Origin: Cryptomeria japonica
Taxonomy: Eukaryota; Streptophyta; Pinopsida; Cupressales; Cupressaceae
DNA length: 64,000 nt
NCBI RefSeq assembly: GCF_030272615.1
Contig: NC_081414.1
Coordinates: 519,693,185 to 519,757,184 of the forward strand
Reading direction: 5' to 3'
In this document: positions 1-12,167 of the stretch, piece after piece
How the letters are laid out: every line of letters begins with the position of its first letter
Numbering within the stretch: position 1 is the stretch's first letter
Translations under genes and position numbers: made by a program
Notes under the pieces: model-generated
What the model was told of the DNA's origin: nothing
Databases searched by the model: none
Seen by the model: the letters and a program-made list of their open reading frames with translations, nothing else

Positions 1-1
1 T

Positions 2-532
2 ATACTGACTATAGATCAAATAAATGAAGAAACATTTAAGGAGAAAATAGACAGGGAAAAAGAGAAATTCTTTGAGGAAACAATAAAGAAGTGCATGGAA
101 CACATTGACACTCTTTTATTGGCATTGAATAAAATAATTACGGAGTTCAAGGAACTGTATAGAGATACTTGTAAGACAAATCTTTTGACAGTGGATATTG
201 ACAAGGAAATCAACAAAGTGCAAAAGGAAATTGATGATATAGCTGATAATATCATTGGCTCATCTAAACCAATATCAATTATTGAGAAAGAAATTTCTGG
301 ATTTGAAGAGAAACTGGAGAAGTTAGAAAAGGAAAAGGAAAGGTTAAAGGGAAAAGACAAAGAGCTTAAATGCAAACTCAGTCCAAAGCTGGATAACGTC
401 ATCTCTCTATGGAAAGAGATCTTTGAGGCAATTATTCAAGGGCAAAAGACATCGGAAGAGAAAATGCATCATCTCACTGATACAATTCAAAGAATAGAGG
501 TAGCTTTGAAGGATAGCAACATGTTTACTTAG
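2..532 (+). CDS. C-terminal part of a coiled-coil ORF of a Copia-type element (partial)
   Basis: The reading frame is open from the window edge to a stop at 530-532, so the start lies to the left. The visible ~176 residues are rich in Lys and Glu with heptad-like spacing (for example EEKLEKLEKEKERLKGK), which suggests a long coiled coil. I recognise no catalytic domain. It ends about 255 bases before a PPT and 3' LTR. The second ORF of the element at 53055-60121 ends about 245 bases before its PPT in the same arrangement, so I infer this is the tail of the same kind of accessory ORF rather than pol. It is intact over the visible part. A host coiled-coil protein is unlikely given the flanking LTR. 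Confidence 0.6.
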   Translation: MLTIDQINEETFKEKIDREKEKFFEETIKKCMEHIDTLLLALNKIITEFKELYRDTCKTNLLTVDIDKEINKVQKEIDDIADNIIGSSKPISIIEKEISGFEEKLEKLEKEKERLKGKDKELKCKLSPKLDNVISLWKEIFEAIIQGQKTSEEKMHHLTDTIQRIEVALKDSNMFT

Positions 533-798
533 AGTTTGAAGTTGGTCTTAGCAAACTTATTCCATATTGTAACCAACCGGCTACAAGGTTCTAGCTGAAA
601 ACTGCACTCATTTGACAAATTTGACAACCTTTGTCATTGATGTCAATGGGGGAGTAGTAGAACTAAGAAAAATGATTTTCAAAAGAGATGATCTGCTCAG
701 GGGGACCACACATTTTTGGTAAGATTTTTTGACTTCAATTTTGGGGACAATTTTGGATTTTTCTCTTGAGTGTTGCCAACAATGCCAAAGGGGGAGAT
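533..798 (+). other. 3' untranslated region and polypurine tract of the left-edge element
   Basis: Non-coding stretch between the ORF stop and the 3' LTR. It ends in a purine run AAGGGGGAGAT at 788-798, directly before the TGTTGG start of the LTR. This is the expected plus-strand priming site. A phrase similar to CCAATGCCAAAGGGGGAG precedes the LTRs at 39358, 52601 and 59793 (reading the element strand), tying these elements together. Confidence 0.7.
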
Positions 799-1579
799 TG
801 TTGGCATTGCACACTCCAATGAGAATTGAAGGTGATTGAAGGTGTTGTCATTGATGACAACTTACCAGCAACCTTGTGGATATCTTTAGGCACCGACACC
901 GATAGATACTTCATTGACAATGAAAATAATGTTTATCAGCATCTCAGCCGATAGGATTTTAATTATTGTATTTTTTATTTAATTGTAATATCTTTTTGTA
1001 AGCTGACATGGCATATTGTAATAAGACTCATATATAGGTATGAGATCTTGTAGATCATTTTGAGATACATGATAGAGGATAGATATGATGGATATGTAGA
1101 GCAAATATTAAGGCAGATTTTGTAGAAGGGTTTATGGTTGTTGTATGAGCTTAAACTGGTATTGAACTTGGCATAGCAGATGCTGAATTATAGCAATACA
1201 TTATATTGGATTTTTATAATCCATTTTGTAAGTCAGTGAGACTTCCTTTTGTAATTGAGCAATGAGCTCTAGGTAGTTGGCTTTCCTGCATGTGTAGGCC
1301 CCTCTTGTAAGTAATATCCATTCATTGAATAGTGAGTGAATATTGTGGGTCACAAATCCCATCGAGGTTTTTCCAACATTGGGTTTCCTCGTTAAACATC
1401 TTGTGTTATGGTGTGCTTTCTATGTTGTCTTTACTGTTCTTATTTACTGCATTAATTCTTGTTTACCAGTACATTGTTTTGGAATGAAAAATACTTAATA
1501 AGGTCAAAGAATTTGTTAACCGATTAGATAATGATTCACCCCCCTCTCGGTATCTTTGGGACTATCATCAATCCTAACA
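799..1579 (+). mobile_element. 3' LTR of a Copia-type element
   Basis: Starts TGTTGGCATTG after a PPT and ends ...CCTAACA, about 781 bp. Near its 3' end it carries two marks seen in all Copia-type LTRs of this window: a TTTTTCC...GGGTTTCC box (about 1355-1385) and a C-tract (about 1538-1545). A TATATA core near 1031-1036 is a candidate promoter TATA box. The 5' half of the element is outside the window, so the TSD cannot be checked; the 3' flank begins AGTAG. Confidence 0.8.
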
Positions 1580-2834
1580 AGTAGTGCTATGCCCCTGTCT
1601 TGATTCTATAGACTATATGCGATGACTTACACATTGGGATCTAAAGACTACAAACTGTTGTTCTACCAAAACTTACCAAAATCTAGGAGGACCAGGGTGC
1701 CAAGCCCCTATTCTAGGGGTTTCTACTGAGATCTGGTCCCTGGAACTAAGTTTATGTGTTCTATCAGTCTTGAAATTTGCAGCAACACTCGGATCCCGAA
1801 TCTATACCTGTAGCTAAAAATAGGGTTTTGGGTGGATATGTAGGGTTTTGCCTTACTCAAACCCCTATTTTGGTGATTTCCACCTCAACAAATAACTGAT
1901 TTGTATAGTAAAATAGTGTGTGCAATAATCTTGTGTGTGTGCAAGATCCTAAGATGAATGTAAACAATCTAGATCAACCCTAAAGAGTAAATCCTAAATG
2001 CTTGTAATTGACAAAGTAAATGCCCTAAATAAATGATGTAAAGTGATCTAAAGCATGAATGTAAATTAAATTGATGTAATGAAGCTCATACAAAGACATG
2101 GGAACAACATGAAACCATACCCAACCCCAAGGGAGAGGTACAAGCCAATCTTTAGTCAGTGATTTCCTATTGCTTTCCTGCATCTTCCAAAGCCCCCAAT
2201 GCATAAAATAATACTTGATGAATTCTTGATAGGTGTTGTTGAATGTTTTTGAAGACTCCAAAAGATCTACTCTTTTCTTGCATAAAAGGCTCCTTGTGAT
2301 TGCTCCAAAAAAAATTTTTCCTAGATCTTAGATTCTACCTTCAAATGAAGAGATCTCTTATGTATGAAAACCTAGATATTAATTTCTTGGGGTTAAGAAT
2401 TATAATATCATAGAATTATGCTCCTGAAATTTCAGGAAAAATGTCAGGGACCAGGTGCAAAGTGCACCTGGTCCGACCAAATTTTCACCAAATTTTCAGG
2501 GTCATTAGATAAGATGATATTAGAATGAATCCTAGAGTTACACTCGATTCCAAGATGTTTTGATATGCAAAATCAGGCCTTAAAGGTCAAAATAGGACAT
2601 GATTAGGGTTAATGATTTAATGATTTATTGAAGCAAAAAAATGAAAAGGGGAACACTTAGGGTAAAGGGCCCAACTATATAATTTATGTAGTGAAGAATT
2701 ATGAATTTAGATATAATTAAATTAATTAATTAAATGCATAAACGATATTAGAAATGCAAGATGAAAAACACACTAAGGCGGATGCTAAACCAAGTGTGGA
2801 ATTGTACCACCCTAGCAAGGGTGTACAATTTACG
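1580..2834. other. Unclassified intergenic or old repeat sequence
   Basis: About 1.25 kb with no convincing coding region and no recognised element ends. It holds a perfect palindrome with 12-bp arms (2448-2474) and an imperfect inverted repeat at about 2801-2831. By position it should be the left flank of the site into which element B (2840-23005) inserted, so it could be old 5' sequence of the Tat element that continues at 23006. I cannot show gag homology here. Confidence 0.4.
2448..2474. repeat. Perfect inverted repeat, 12-bp arms and 3-base loop
   Basis: GGACCAGGTGCA, then AAG, then its exact reverse complement. It would form a strong hairpin in single-stranded DNA or RNA. Related GGACCAGG and CTGGTCCC words occur near 1690-1740, so it may belong to a repeat family. 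Function unknown. Confidence 0.85.
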
Positions 2835-2839
2835 ATGAT

Positions 2840-3879
2840 ACAAGTTCTTGAATCAGTTGTGGATTAAAAGGTGTGGTGTTCAAAATATCAATCAATCATG
2901 TAGTAGTTCTACCCCATCAAATAAGAAGTTTTGGATAAGTTTACAACAATTTAAACTCAGGTTAAGGCCTCATGTGGGTTATGCACCAGTTAAGGGGAAA
3001 TTTGAGGTCACCTACAACCAATTTAGTGTAGTTCCACCTCCTCTTTAGCATACTTTCAGCTCAAGTTCGACCAAGCAAGATATTTTAGGTAGTTTGGAGA
3101 TGCAAACAAAAGGGAGGACTTCCAGTTAAAGTTGAGATCACTTTTATAGAAACAGTTCTTCTTCAACTCTTTGAAACTTCTCTTCTATAAGGATTTCTCT
3201 CCTTCTCTTTTCAGCATTAGTTCTTTCTTTTCTTGTATTACTCAGCAACAAGAATGGTTGTATCTCATCTTATACAAGTATTGTAATAATCTTTATTAGT
3301 AGATGAATAAAATACAACAAGTTCTTCTCATATTTTCATGTCTCACTCATTGTCATATGTATGATCTGATGAAATTATTGTGATTTTGTTTTCAAAATCC
3401 TTTATTTTTGTCTCATGAATGCTTTGATTAACAAGGAAATTTCATTTTAGGATTAGGTTGTGTAGTGTGCTATTTGTTTTCAAAATATTAAATTTTGGTC
3501 AAAAATATTTCCTTCAAAAAAAAATTCTGAAGACTTCCAAGCCTCCACACAAAGTATTCATGGGTTTCATGATCTCATGTGAGTTGTAATCAGGCTTTAG
3601 GTTTCTTTTCAAGCTAATAAATCTTTTAGGACAATAATTAATATCAATCCTATTGGTGTATCACCTCCCATTAGCAATAGGTTTTTATTTTCCAGCAAGC
3701 TTTCTCTATCCTTTTTCTCAGTCAAGTTAGTTTGTCTAGGAGGTTTCACCAAGATAACCAGTTCCCTCTGGAGGTTGATTTCCACTATAGGCAACCCATG
3801 GGATTGGGAATATTTCAATGTTTCACAAGGCTATTGAGAATTCATCTTTTGCAAAATGGGTGCAATCTTGGTGATAACA
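2840..3879 (+). mobile_element. 5' LTR of element B (Tat-like Gypsy by its PBS)
   Basis: A ~1.04 kb stretch closely repeated at 21970-23005, beginning in both copies at an AAGTT(C/G)TTG word and ending GTGATAACA here and GTGACAACA there. The other copy begins TGAAG; here the first two bases are AC, so the canonical TG appears to be lost. The 5 bases before it (ATGAT, 2835-2839) equal the 5 bases after the other copy (ATGAT, 23006-23010). That is strong evidence that the two copies are the LTR pair of one element 20 kb apart. Confidence 0.75.
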
Positions 3880-3884
3880 ATTTT

Positions 3885-3902
3885 TGGCATGCCCGGTGGG
3901 AC
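3885..3902 (+). other. Primer-binding site of element B
   Basis: TGGCATGCCCGGTGGGAC lies five bases downstream of the LTR end. This resembles the TGGCGCC...GTGGGA class of PBS found in plant Gypsy Tat/Athila-type elements, with decay. It fixes the element as plus-strand and this LTR as the 5' one. Confidence 0.65.
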
Positions 3903-4735
3903 CGATTGAGCTATCTCAGCTCATAAAAGTTCCATATTTATTTCTATTTTGGTGTGGATAGTAGTGGATCCAAGCTTTGGAGGTAAGATCTACACACACC
4001 TGGTGACTCCAAGCTCAATACCACTAGTTTCACAAACATGAAGTGTTGGTATATTCCAAAAATCTATTAATTCTGAGTTTCTAGAACTTTGAATGAAGAA
4101 TAATGTCAAAATTTCATGAAAATTTTTATTACTACCCTCCATACCATGAAAATTTTGCCCATGAAGCACCTTATCAGTGATACCCAAGTAGCTACAATGC
4201 TGGTTCCATCCCAAATTCCCTTATAACAATAGATAGCCAACATGCTTGTCCTACTCACCAACCAACCACCCCTGCTCAGACATCTTGGCAACCTAACCAA
4301 GCCTATAACTAGTCTCAAGTAGCCCCTAACCAACTTCAAAATAAATATTTTTAGAGTTAGTGAAATCAAATTTATTTTACAAGGCTTCATCGAACAAATG
4401 GATGAGATCAAGAGCCAACATGAACACAATGAATTATCTTTTCAAGATTATCTTAATGAATAGAAGGATCAATGGACTCATCAAGCATATCTTCATGAGC
4501 AAGAAGATTTGGCTCATCAATAGAAATCTCATAAGTGGTAGCTAGTGGCACAATATAGGCAGCATGAAGAAAATATTACAAAGGAGCTGGTTGTTCAAAA
4601 GGAGAAATATTAAGAAGATCAAGAAAAGGAGTTAATTGCTCAAAAGGAGAAATATGAAGAGAGACTAGTGACTGAAAAAGTAGAACTGATGAAGATTTTT
4701 CTTACTATATTATGAAAGGTAGAGTCTCTGTTAAC
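3903..4735 (+). pseudogene. Decayed gag-like leader region of element B
   Basis: Broken by stops and at least one frame change. From an ATG at 4103 a Tyr/Pro/Gln-rich run is readable (for example YYYPPYHENF), then Gln/Pro-rich sequence to about 4350. Another frame then gives a polar, Gln/Glu/Lys-rich helical stretch to about 4735 (for example QKEKYEERLVTEK). Position just after the PBS and this composition fit a gag-type structural protein. No zinc knuckle is seen. Assignment rests mostly on position. Confidence 0.4.
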
Positions 4736-4799
4736 TCCTTCTCCTTCATTGAAAAAATCTATAGTTAAATAAGAAAATAACCCAACTAGTATCGTTCAA

Positions 4800-5877
4800 A
4801 CCCTTTCTTTTGTAAAGAGGTTCCTCAATTTAACACCATGTGCTTCATGCAAAATAAATCTATACTTGAGAAAGTTCAGCTTGCAATACCTCAAGAGAAG
4901 CCTCTTGAAGGGCTTATTTGTCTTCTAGTATTCCATCAAACTCCATAAATTAATGTAGTACATCCTATTGTATCACAAGAAAGCTATGATCATTAACATA
5001 GAAAGCTAGAGAAACAAATTCAAGAGTAGAAAGTTGATGATCAATGAGAGGATTTGCCCAATTTATTTAAAGAACCTCCATTTTTCTTTGAAGAGCAAGA
5101 GGTTGTTTGTGATTCAATGCCAATAAATCAACAGGAGTAGAAAAATAAAGATACAAAGGGAGGTGATTATGAAGGTATTAATGATCTATCTTTTGATTTC
5201 CTATTTGATGAACTCCTTTGTTTTTGTGATTAGGATGAAGAAATTGGGCCTGTATCAATGCCAAATCAGTTATATGAGTAGTATGAAGGAGAAAATCATG
5301 ATGATCTTGTGCAAGAATTTGATGTTCAACTAGATCAAATTCTTAAATCTAAGTTTATACTTGAAGAAGATATCATTCTTAACCATTCATCAAGCCTTTT
5401 AGAAAGCTCCCATAAAGACAAGTGCAGCCCTTGTATGCACAAAAGTAAAGAAGACTTTGAGGAGGAATTTTTTTGGGATGATTTGGAAATATATTTGTTC
5501 AAATATGGAGGAGAAAACAACACCTTTTGAAGAGGTATTTCATGACCAGCAAGAGAAGGATGAGTTAGAAACCATGGTTCATGAACCAATTCTTCCCAAT
5601 CAATAGATTCAGGTTGAATAAGCAGTCCATCAAACTAGGACCAGTAAGGAGAGATCAAGTTTCATTCATACAAGGGGTTGTCCTATAAGTCATCTAGTTC
5701 ATTTGTAGGCCAAGAAGACATCAAAGGTCAGGCTCACACTCAATGTCAAAGCTTCAATTAAAGAGCATCATTCTCAGCTGGCCTATGCTCTTATAGGTAG
5801 TAGTATGAATGAGAAAAATGAAGTGGTAATTCACTACGTCTTCATTCTTGAAGCAATGCTGCAATTATTTATAAGAC
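4800..5877 (+). pseudogene. Decayed acidic ORF of element B, function unknown
   Basis: One frame can be followed from about 5060 to 5590 with only a few stops; the longest open piece is 5309-5530. It is strongly acidic with many Asp/Glu/Phe/Leu residues and a Ser/Cys-rich patch. It resembles no protease, RT or integrase that I know. The frame fades towards 5877, where a Copia-type LTR is inserted. This may be the only protein of B besides its leader region, which would make B non-autonomous. Confidence 0.35.
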
Positions 5878-5882
5878 ACGTC

Positions 5883-8618
5883 TGTTGGCATTTGCTTGAA
5901 GATTGCATTAATGATATGTTATGTTTTCATTGATGTCAATTAACCGGTTATGATTGATGTCAAGTTATAATGTTATGATTGTCAAGTTATAATATTATAA
6001 TGATGTTGTTAATGTTGTCTTGAACCGGTAAGAAGAGCTATTAGGAAGAGCTAGCAAAGGGTAATGCAAGTTGTAGGAGAGTTTGTATTGGAAATCGGTA
6101 TTACTTATGTTATGGAGTATTGAACCAGTAAACCTACCGATTGAAGAAGTCCAAACCATAACTGATGGAGTTAAAGAAGACTATGATCAAATGGTGAACG
6201 ATAAAGATTATGACATGTATGCATGTCGAATGGAGAATGTTTTAAATGTTTCTTGGCATGTAGAGACAACATGTTTTGTCTTGGGAATGAGCAAGTTCAT
6301 TGCATGTAATGCAAACCACATGATGAATTATAGAGTTTGATGAAGCGGTGATCAAGGAGTGGTCAAGGATATCTTGAGTGATGTGCATTGATTTCTATGT
6401 TATTTTCAATGTAATCCAATGGTCATACTCGAACCGATTTGTTTGTAATCTCTATGAGATGTTTAGTTTTTTTCTATGTGAAAAGTGGAATAAGTATCTA
6501 CAAGCTCTAAGACATGGCACTTCAATTAAGTCATTACATGTATGGTTAGATAGATATAAGCATGAATAATAAAACCATAACAAATCGACCCATTGCCTTG
6601 TAAGAGATGCGAGTATAGACTTGCTCATAGATTTGTATAAGCAATACCAATGACTAGATTACACCAAGATGAAGGATTTAATCTATATGAGCATAAGAAT
6701 AAGATAAATGGATGCAATATTATTGTAGATGGATGAATATTAAGCTATATGAATTCAAGAAATCATAATTGAACTAAATATGCAAAAAGCTAAACTAAGA
6801 TGCAATAATCTCAAAAAGCAAGCACAATATCTTCAATGACTCTAGGGCAAAAACTGTATAATAACAATAAATCTCTAGGGTGTTTTGAATGAGAGATGAA
6901 GGCTGAATTCATAGAGAATCATAAGAGAGACCAACGGTCAAGATCGATTAGCAATGAGCGGTTGAGATTATTCAAGAAAAAGCACAATTTAGGATAATTG
7001 AAATAATTGAGAGATTAGATTCAGTTAACCTTGAGATAGATTCCAATTAAAGCTTGATTGAAATGCATTTAGATTATAAGTTCAAGTTTGCATTGGACAT
7101 AAAATTCAATTAATTTTATGCACTTGAGATAAAAATAGGTGATTCCATGCATATGAGATAAAAATAGGTGATTCTGTGCATATTCTTTGATTTATTCAAG
7201 AAAAAAGTCTTTTCAATGCAACTGAACTTTTTTTCTCAAAAGCTTTGAGTTCCAATTTTAGAGAATTATTAATAAATCATTTAATTGCTTTTCTGATTTC
7301 AAGTTATCTCAATTTAGAAAAAGGAATAATATCTCAAGTTTGATTTCTCTCTCAATTCAATTCTTTTATTTTATTTTCAATTTAACTCTTGCTTTGCATA
7401 TTGATTCCTCTTTTGTAATAAATTAATTCCCTTTTTATGATTAATGGAAAATTAATTAATTAATTAAATATGCTAGGATATTTAATAAATTAAATAGAAT
7501 AATTCATCAAAATGATATTCTTGGAATGATTTAATTAATTAAATAAATATTGAATTAATATTGAGTAGTTCACTTGTCATGTGACAATTAATGATTGAAG
7601 AATTAATTATGTGCTCAAGATTGATTTAATTGCCTTTGGTTAGGACCTTGGTGATGTGGTCGAGATTGGGGGCCCATGGTTTAGATGACCATTTTTAGGG
7701 TATTACAGGTTTGTGATGTGTTACCGACCTGATGATTTGTTTATAAGGTCGATGAGTTGTTTTGTTTAAGTATTGGCAAACTTGTAGTTGAGAGTGAGAG
7801 AGTGGTTTCCAAACCTAATAATGTAACTGTAGTATGTGTAATGGCACATAGGAGCATGAAAAGGATTTGAAAAAGCAAGTGGACTTCTATTCAAATAGAT
7901 CAGCAAACCCCTGTTGTTTTCTAACAATTACAATAGTTAAATCCCCTAACCGGGTAAGCTCTAACAAGCTTGTTTCTTCAAATCCTTTAACCAGGTGATC
8001 CATTAGCTTGGATTCTAAACCCTCTACCGAGGTTACTCTGAATAGGGTACTACTTTTAATAGGGCATTATAGTCAATCCCTTAACTGGGTGGTCCATAAC
8101 AGGATCTATTCTTAATAGGACTTTTCCTAAAGCTTTAACAAGCTAGGCTCCTAATAGGGCGAAATTCAAAAGATTTCATAATACTTGTGGGTATTCATCC
8201 CCACTGTGGTTTTTCCCATTTGGGTTTCCACATCAAAAATATTGTGTCAAGTGGTGAATGCTTTTGTGGTTATGTTTAGTGTTGAATTGCTTAACTACTA
8301 AATCAACTTTGATATTTTATCACACTGGCAACAAACTGGAATATGTTTTAACTTATTCTAGTAAAGTATTTGGATGGTCAAGATAAAAGGTTTTGTGAGT
8401 TTCAAGTTGTTTTTATTGTTAATCTATTATAATAGTCATCTGATTTATCTTGTCTATATTATTGTATTTGAAGTTATATGTTGAACCAGTCAGTTTAGTA
8501 TTTGTCTTGAGAGGTTGATTTTGAGTTTGGTGAAAGTGTATAAAGTTTTCTAACTACTGATTCACCCCCCCCCACTCTCAGTAGTTGACCGGATCCTTAT
8601 TCTTTCATAATACCATCA
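5883..8618 (+). mobile_element. Long Copia-type solo LTR (about 2.7 kb), probably itself interrupted
   Basis: Begins TGTTGGCATTTGC and ends ...ACCATCA. The 5-base flanks are ACGTC (5878-5882) and ACCTC (8619-8623), a 4/5 match expected of an old target duplication. No coding or PBS follows, so it appears to be a solo LTR. It carries the TTTTTCCC/GGGTTTCC box (about 8207-8230) and a C-tract (about 8567-8575). The other Copia-type LTRs here are 0.8-1.3 kb, so an internal AT-rich insert is likely (roughly 6570-7708, ending GGGTATTACA), with unresolved left edge. Confidence 0.65.
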
Positions 8619-8623
8619 ACCTC

Positions 8624-10508
8624 TTCATTTCTCTAATTTTGTTAGTTGTTCATCAGCATGGAATGCATCCCAAATTGTTAAGGAAAGGGTCTTATTTCAA
8701 AACACCAGTGAATTGTTTTGTGTGACCAAGATTCATTCTTGGTTATGGTAGGGTAGAGTATATTTTCTTTCAATGTTTCCTTCCTCTAAGTGTTGATGCA
8801 CATTTTTAACTAGAGTTTCTAGTTTTGTAGTTAGTTTTGTTGTTGTTCAATGCTTCTAGCAGCTGAGTCAAGGTCCTATCTGAGTTTTTTTAGCCCGATC
8901 AATGACTCCTATGCCCAACGAATTTCTTTAAGGCCATTGGTCCAATGTGTTTAGCAGACAAACACCCCTGAGAGGTCACCAAAATGCTAGTTGTTTTTCA
9001 CTTTCTAGTGAAAAATGGCTTAAACCTTTCCATTGAGTCACACTCAAAAGTCCTTTGTTTTGATTGTCAAAGGGAGAAAGGATATTTTTTGTTTTTAATC
9101 TCTTATTTTATGAAAGAATTTAAAAGTTTGACGAGTATACACCTCACGTTGAAATAATAGAAAATATCTTAAATGGAAATATATTTTTTAAATATTATTG
9201 TTGATGCTCTTCATATTGTGATTTAAATCAATCAAGCAAAGATCATGTTGAATCCCTTTTGAAAGTTTTGGAGGGAGTTAATTTACTCAAATTTGTTGGT
9301 ATTGAGCCATAACTCAATAATAATGAACTTGGGATTGTGGTTAGTAGATTGCAGTCAAGTGAAAGAGCCCTAGTCATGCCCGCAATGCTTAGAGAATAGT
9401 TGTTTCTCATGCAAAAATAGTGGCTATTTAGTAGTTAATAGTAGATAACCACAAGGAAAGAAGATCGATAAGGGAACAATAATTCTTTCCTTGAGAAATG
9501 GCCAGCCATGAAGAAGAACAACAAGTTAAAGTCAAAAGTAATAGATAATAATGAGTTTTGCAAAAGCAAGAGGTCAAGTTTTTTAGACTTGAATGCCTTC
9601 TTGCGTCTATTTTATCTTCTCTCATGCGTTGGAATCACCATTCTTAATGTTAGATTTAGTGATTTGTTAATGATATTTCTATCATCCATGTTGGATGCAT
9701 CATTATTTGTTCATCTTATCTTTTCAAAGATAAATTCTTGAGTGATTAGGCTTCCTAGAACAATAAGAATTCTGAGTATTGAGACAGACAATGATTGTCA
9801 TAATCATTAATATAACTGTATTGGGTTGTTAATTGCAACCTCAAGGCATTAATATGTGCAACTAGTAGGGATATTGTCACAAATTACAAATTAGAACAAA
9901 GAATCAATGAACAACCCATAAGGATCCTAAAAGATTCATATCAGTCCAAGATGGAGTTATGACAACAAGGTAGCATCATGTATGATAGGGTTTGAAAATC
10001 CTAAGAGTAGCAGCTGCTTGAGAAAAGACAAGGGATTTTAGGGTATTATTATAGAAAGTTAAGGTTGCCATTGCCCTAGTAGAATAGTGTGAGGAAACTA
10101 ATAGCCTTCAGTAGATAACAATGGGATAAGATTTAAGAGAAGATGACTATCTTAATTATAGTCAAACAACCATACAAGAGCCTTTATTACCAAGACAAAG
10201 GTATAGACAACAAATAAGGTATCATTCCCAGTCAAAGAGAAGATGGAATGGAAATAATATCCAGTCATTCATGAAGGGCATCCAAGGATACAATCCTTGA
10301 TCTTTTGGAGGTTCCTTTAGAGGTGTACTCTAAGGGTAGAATAATTATAGTCAAAAGAGACAATGATGTGGCCAAGCAATGGAAAAATGAATTAATAACA
10401 CTCATCATTCATAGAGTAACTTCAACCATATCAAAACACAGTCACAAACTCAAAAAGAGAAGCCATTTAGATCACAAAAGACCTCTCAAAAAATAATAAT
10501 ATAGTTCT
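8624..10508. other. Non-coding interior of element B, first piece
   Basis: About 1.9 kb with only short random frames. It lies between a solo LTR and the 10509-15919 insertion. By the TSD logic it is continuous with 15925-16366 and 20825-21969, as the interior of element B downstream of its ORFs. I see no recognisable protein or RNA gene. Confidence 0.4.
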
Positions 10509-11998
10509 TGTTGGTGCCCAAAACCACAAATTGGAAAACCTAAACATTTGCCAAATCCTCAAGCAGTCCAATCAGCCTTGGCCAGCAAACAGGGAGAGTC
10601 AAAGACTAAATCCCTCTGCACTGTAGGCTCCACTAATCCTAGGTGGGTGTACCTCACACTCTCAAGCACAAAAGAGATTATTTAAAGTGGATTTAAGTCT
10701 TTTAACAAATTACAAACTGACAAATTGTTGTCTGCAATTATGCTTTATTATGTGCTTTAACTGAATGCTTTGAAAAGAAATGATTGTGAATGTATATTGA
10801 AAATGAAATTGTTTTCAAGACCTAAAATAAATATGCATAGATCAATTCATATAGGATTTGGGAAGAATATATTTTTTTCAAGGACCTTGAATGCATACAA
10901 ATCAAAACCTTGAAAAATCAATAACAGACCAGTGCCTCTATCCAAGGATATATATATGACACTTTGTGGGAAAAATATCTTATCAACTCAAGAGACAATT
11001 TCTCATCAACTATGAAGGTTCAATATGTGTTACACAAACAATAATAACTCAATCTTTCACCTGATGCAACAGTGTGTGATTCACATCATAGCAAATCTAT
11101 AAACAGATTTATCAAGAGGACAAAGATAACTCATCAACACAAAAGTGTACACAATATTTGGAAAAAGAGACATTGAACCTTGTATATTAATCTTCAAGAA
11201 ATAATTGCATACATAAGTTGCACTTGTAAATACTTCATTACAGATTGCTTGCACAAAATGATACTTCTTCTTTGTATAGACTTCTCTAATACAAAATGAT
11301 ATTCAATACTTACAACATTATGTTGATCTTATGGCTCTCCCTCATCATATATACATTTTTTAACCACTTATATATGTGGTTGAATGGTCACCATACCCCT
11401 TTTGGGGTGAAAAGTCACCATTTTACATTAAAATTAACAAAACCCTTTTAAATTAATATGCAAACTAGTTAGTCAATAACCTTGTTTTAAGATATCTTTC
11501 AGGTTTATGTTTGGTCGGCTGCCTTAAAATTTAGATATGAATCTAAAATTTGTTTTGGTGGTAGGAAACATCCACTTCTAAAATGGGTCTTCATCAGATT
11601 TAATATTTGTATACATTTTCATTGCAAGTCGACATCTTCTTTAATGAAGGTTGAAATAACAAGCTTTTCAGCCTTCTTATGGTCTTTTGTATGGTCTATA
11701 GCCAAAAACACATTGTACAGATCTAATATTTTTATTGGATCTTGGAAACTTGATTTTCTGAAATGTGTATTTCTTATATTTTAATTTTTCATTCATTTTA
11801 AATCTCTATTCATATCATCTTTTTTACAGATAAAATACACCAGTCTTTCATGGGGTCCATTGGAATTAATTTATTCATATCCTCATTTAATCTAGTTGTT
11901 AAAATCATTAATCATCCATTATGTGTCATTTCCATGAAGTGACCACCATTTTTAATAGTAGGGTGCTTGAAATTATTTGGAAATTTGAAACCCCAATA
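10509..11998 (-). repeat. 3' LTR of the gag-only Gypsy-type element
   Basis: About 1490 bp, beginning (plus strand) TGTTGGTGCCCAAAACC and ending CCCCAATA, a decayed CCCCAACA. Closely matches 14413-15919 over its whole length with scattered substitutions. A short TA run at about 10949-10958 is expanded in the other copy. Confidence 0.85.
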
Positions 11999-12167
11999 GT
12001 GGCTTTGTCTAGGGATGTATGCCCCTTGCGGGCATAGCAAGAATCTAGTTTTCTCTGGTAGAGTAAACCATTGCCAATCACCTCCCTTCTGTAGATTATG
12101 TTAAAAATGCATCTAGTTGCCCCTAGGTCCCAAAAACATGAACACTCACTTTTCCTGGATCAAACAC

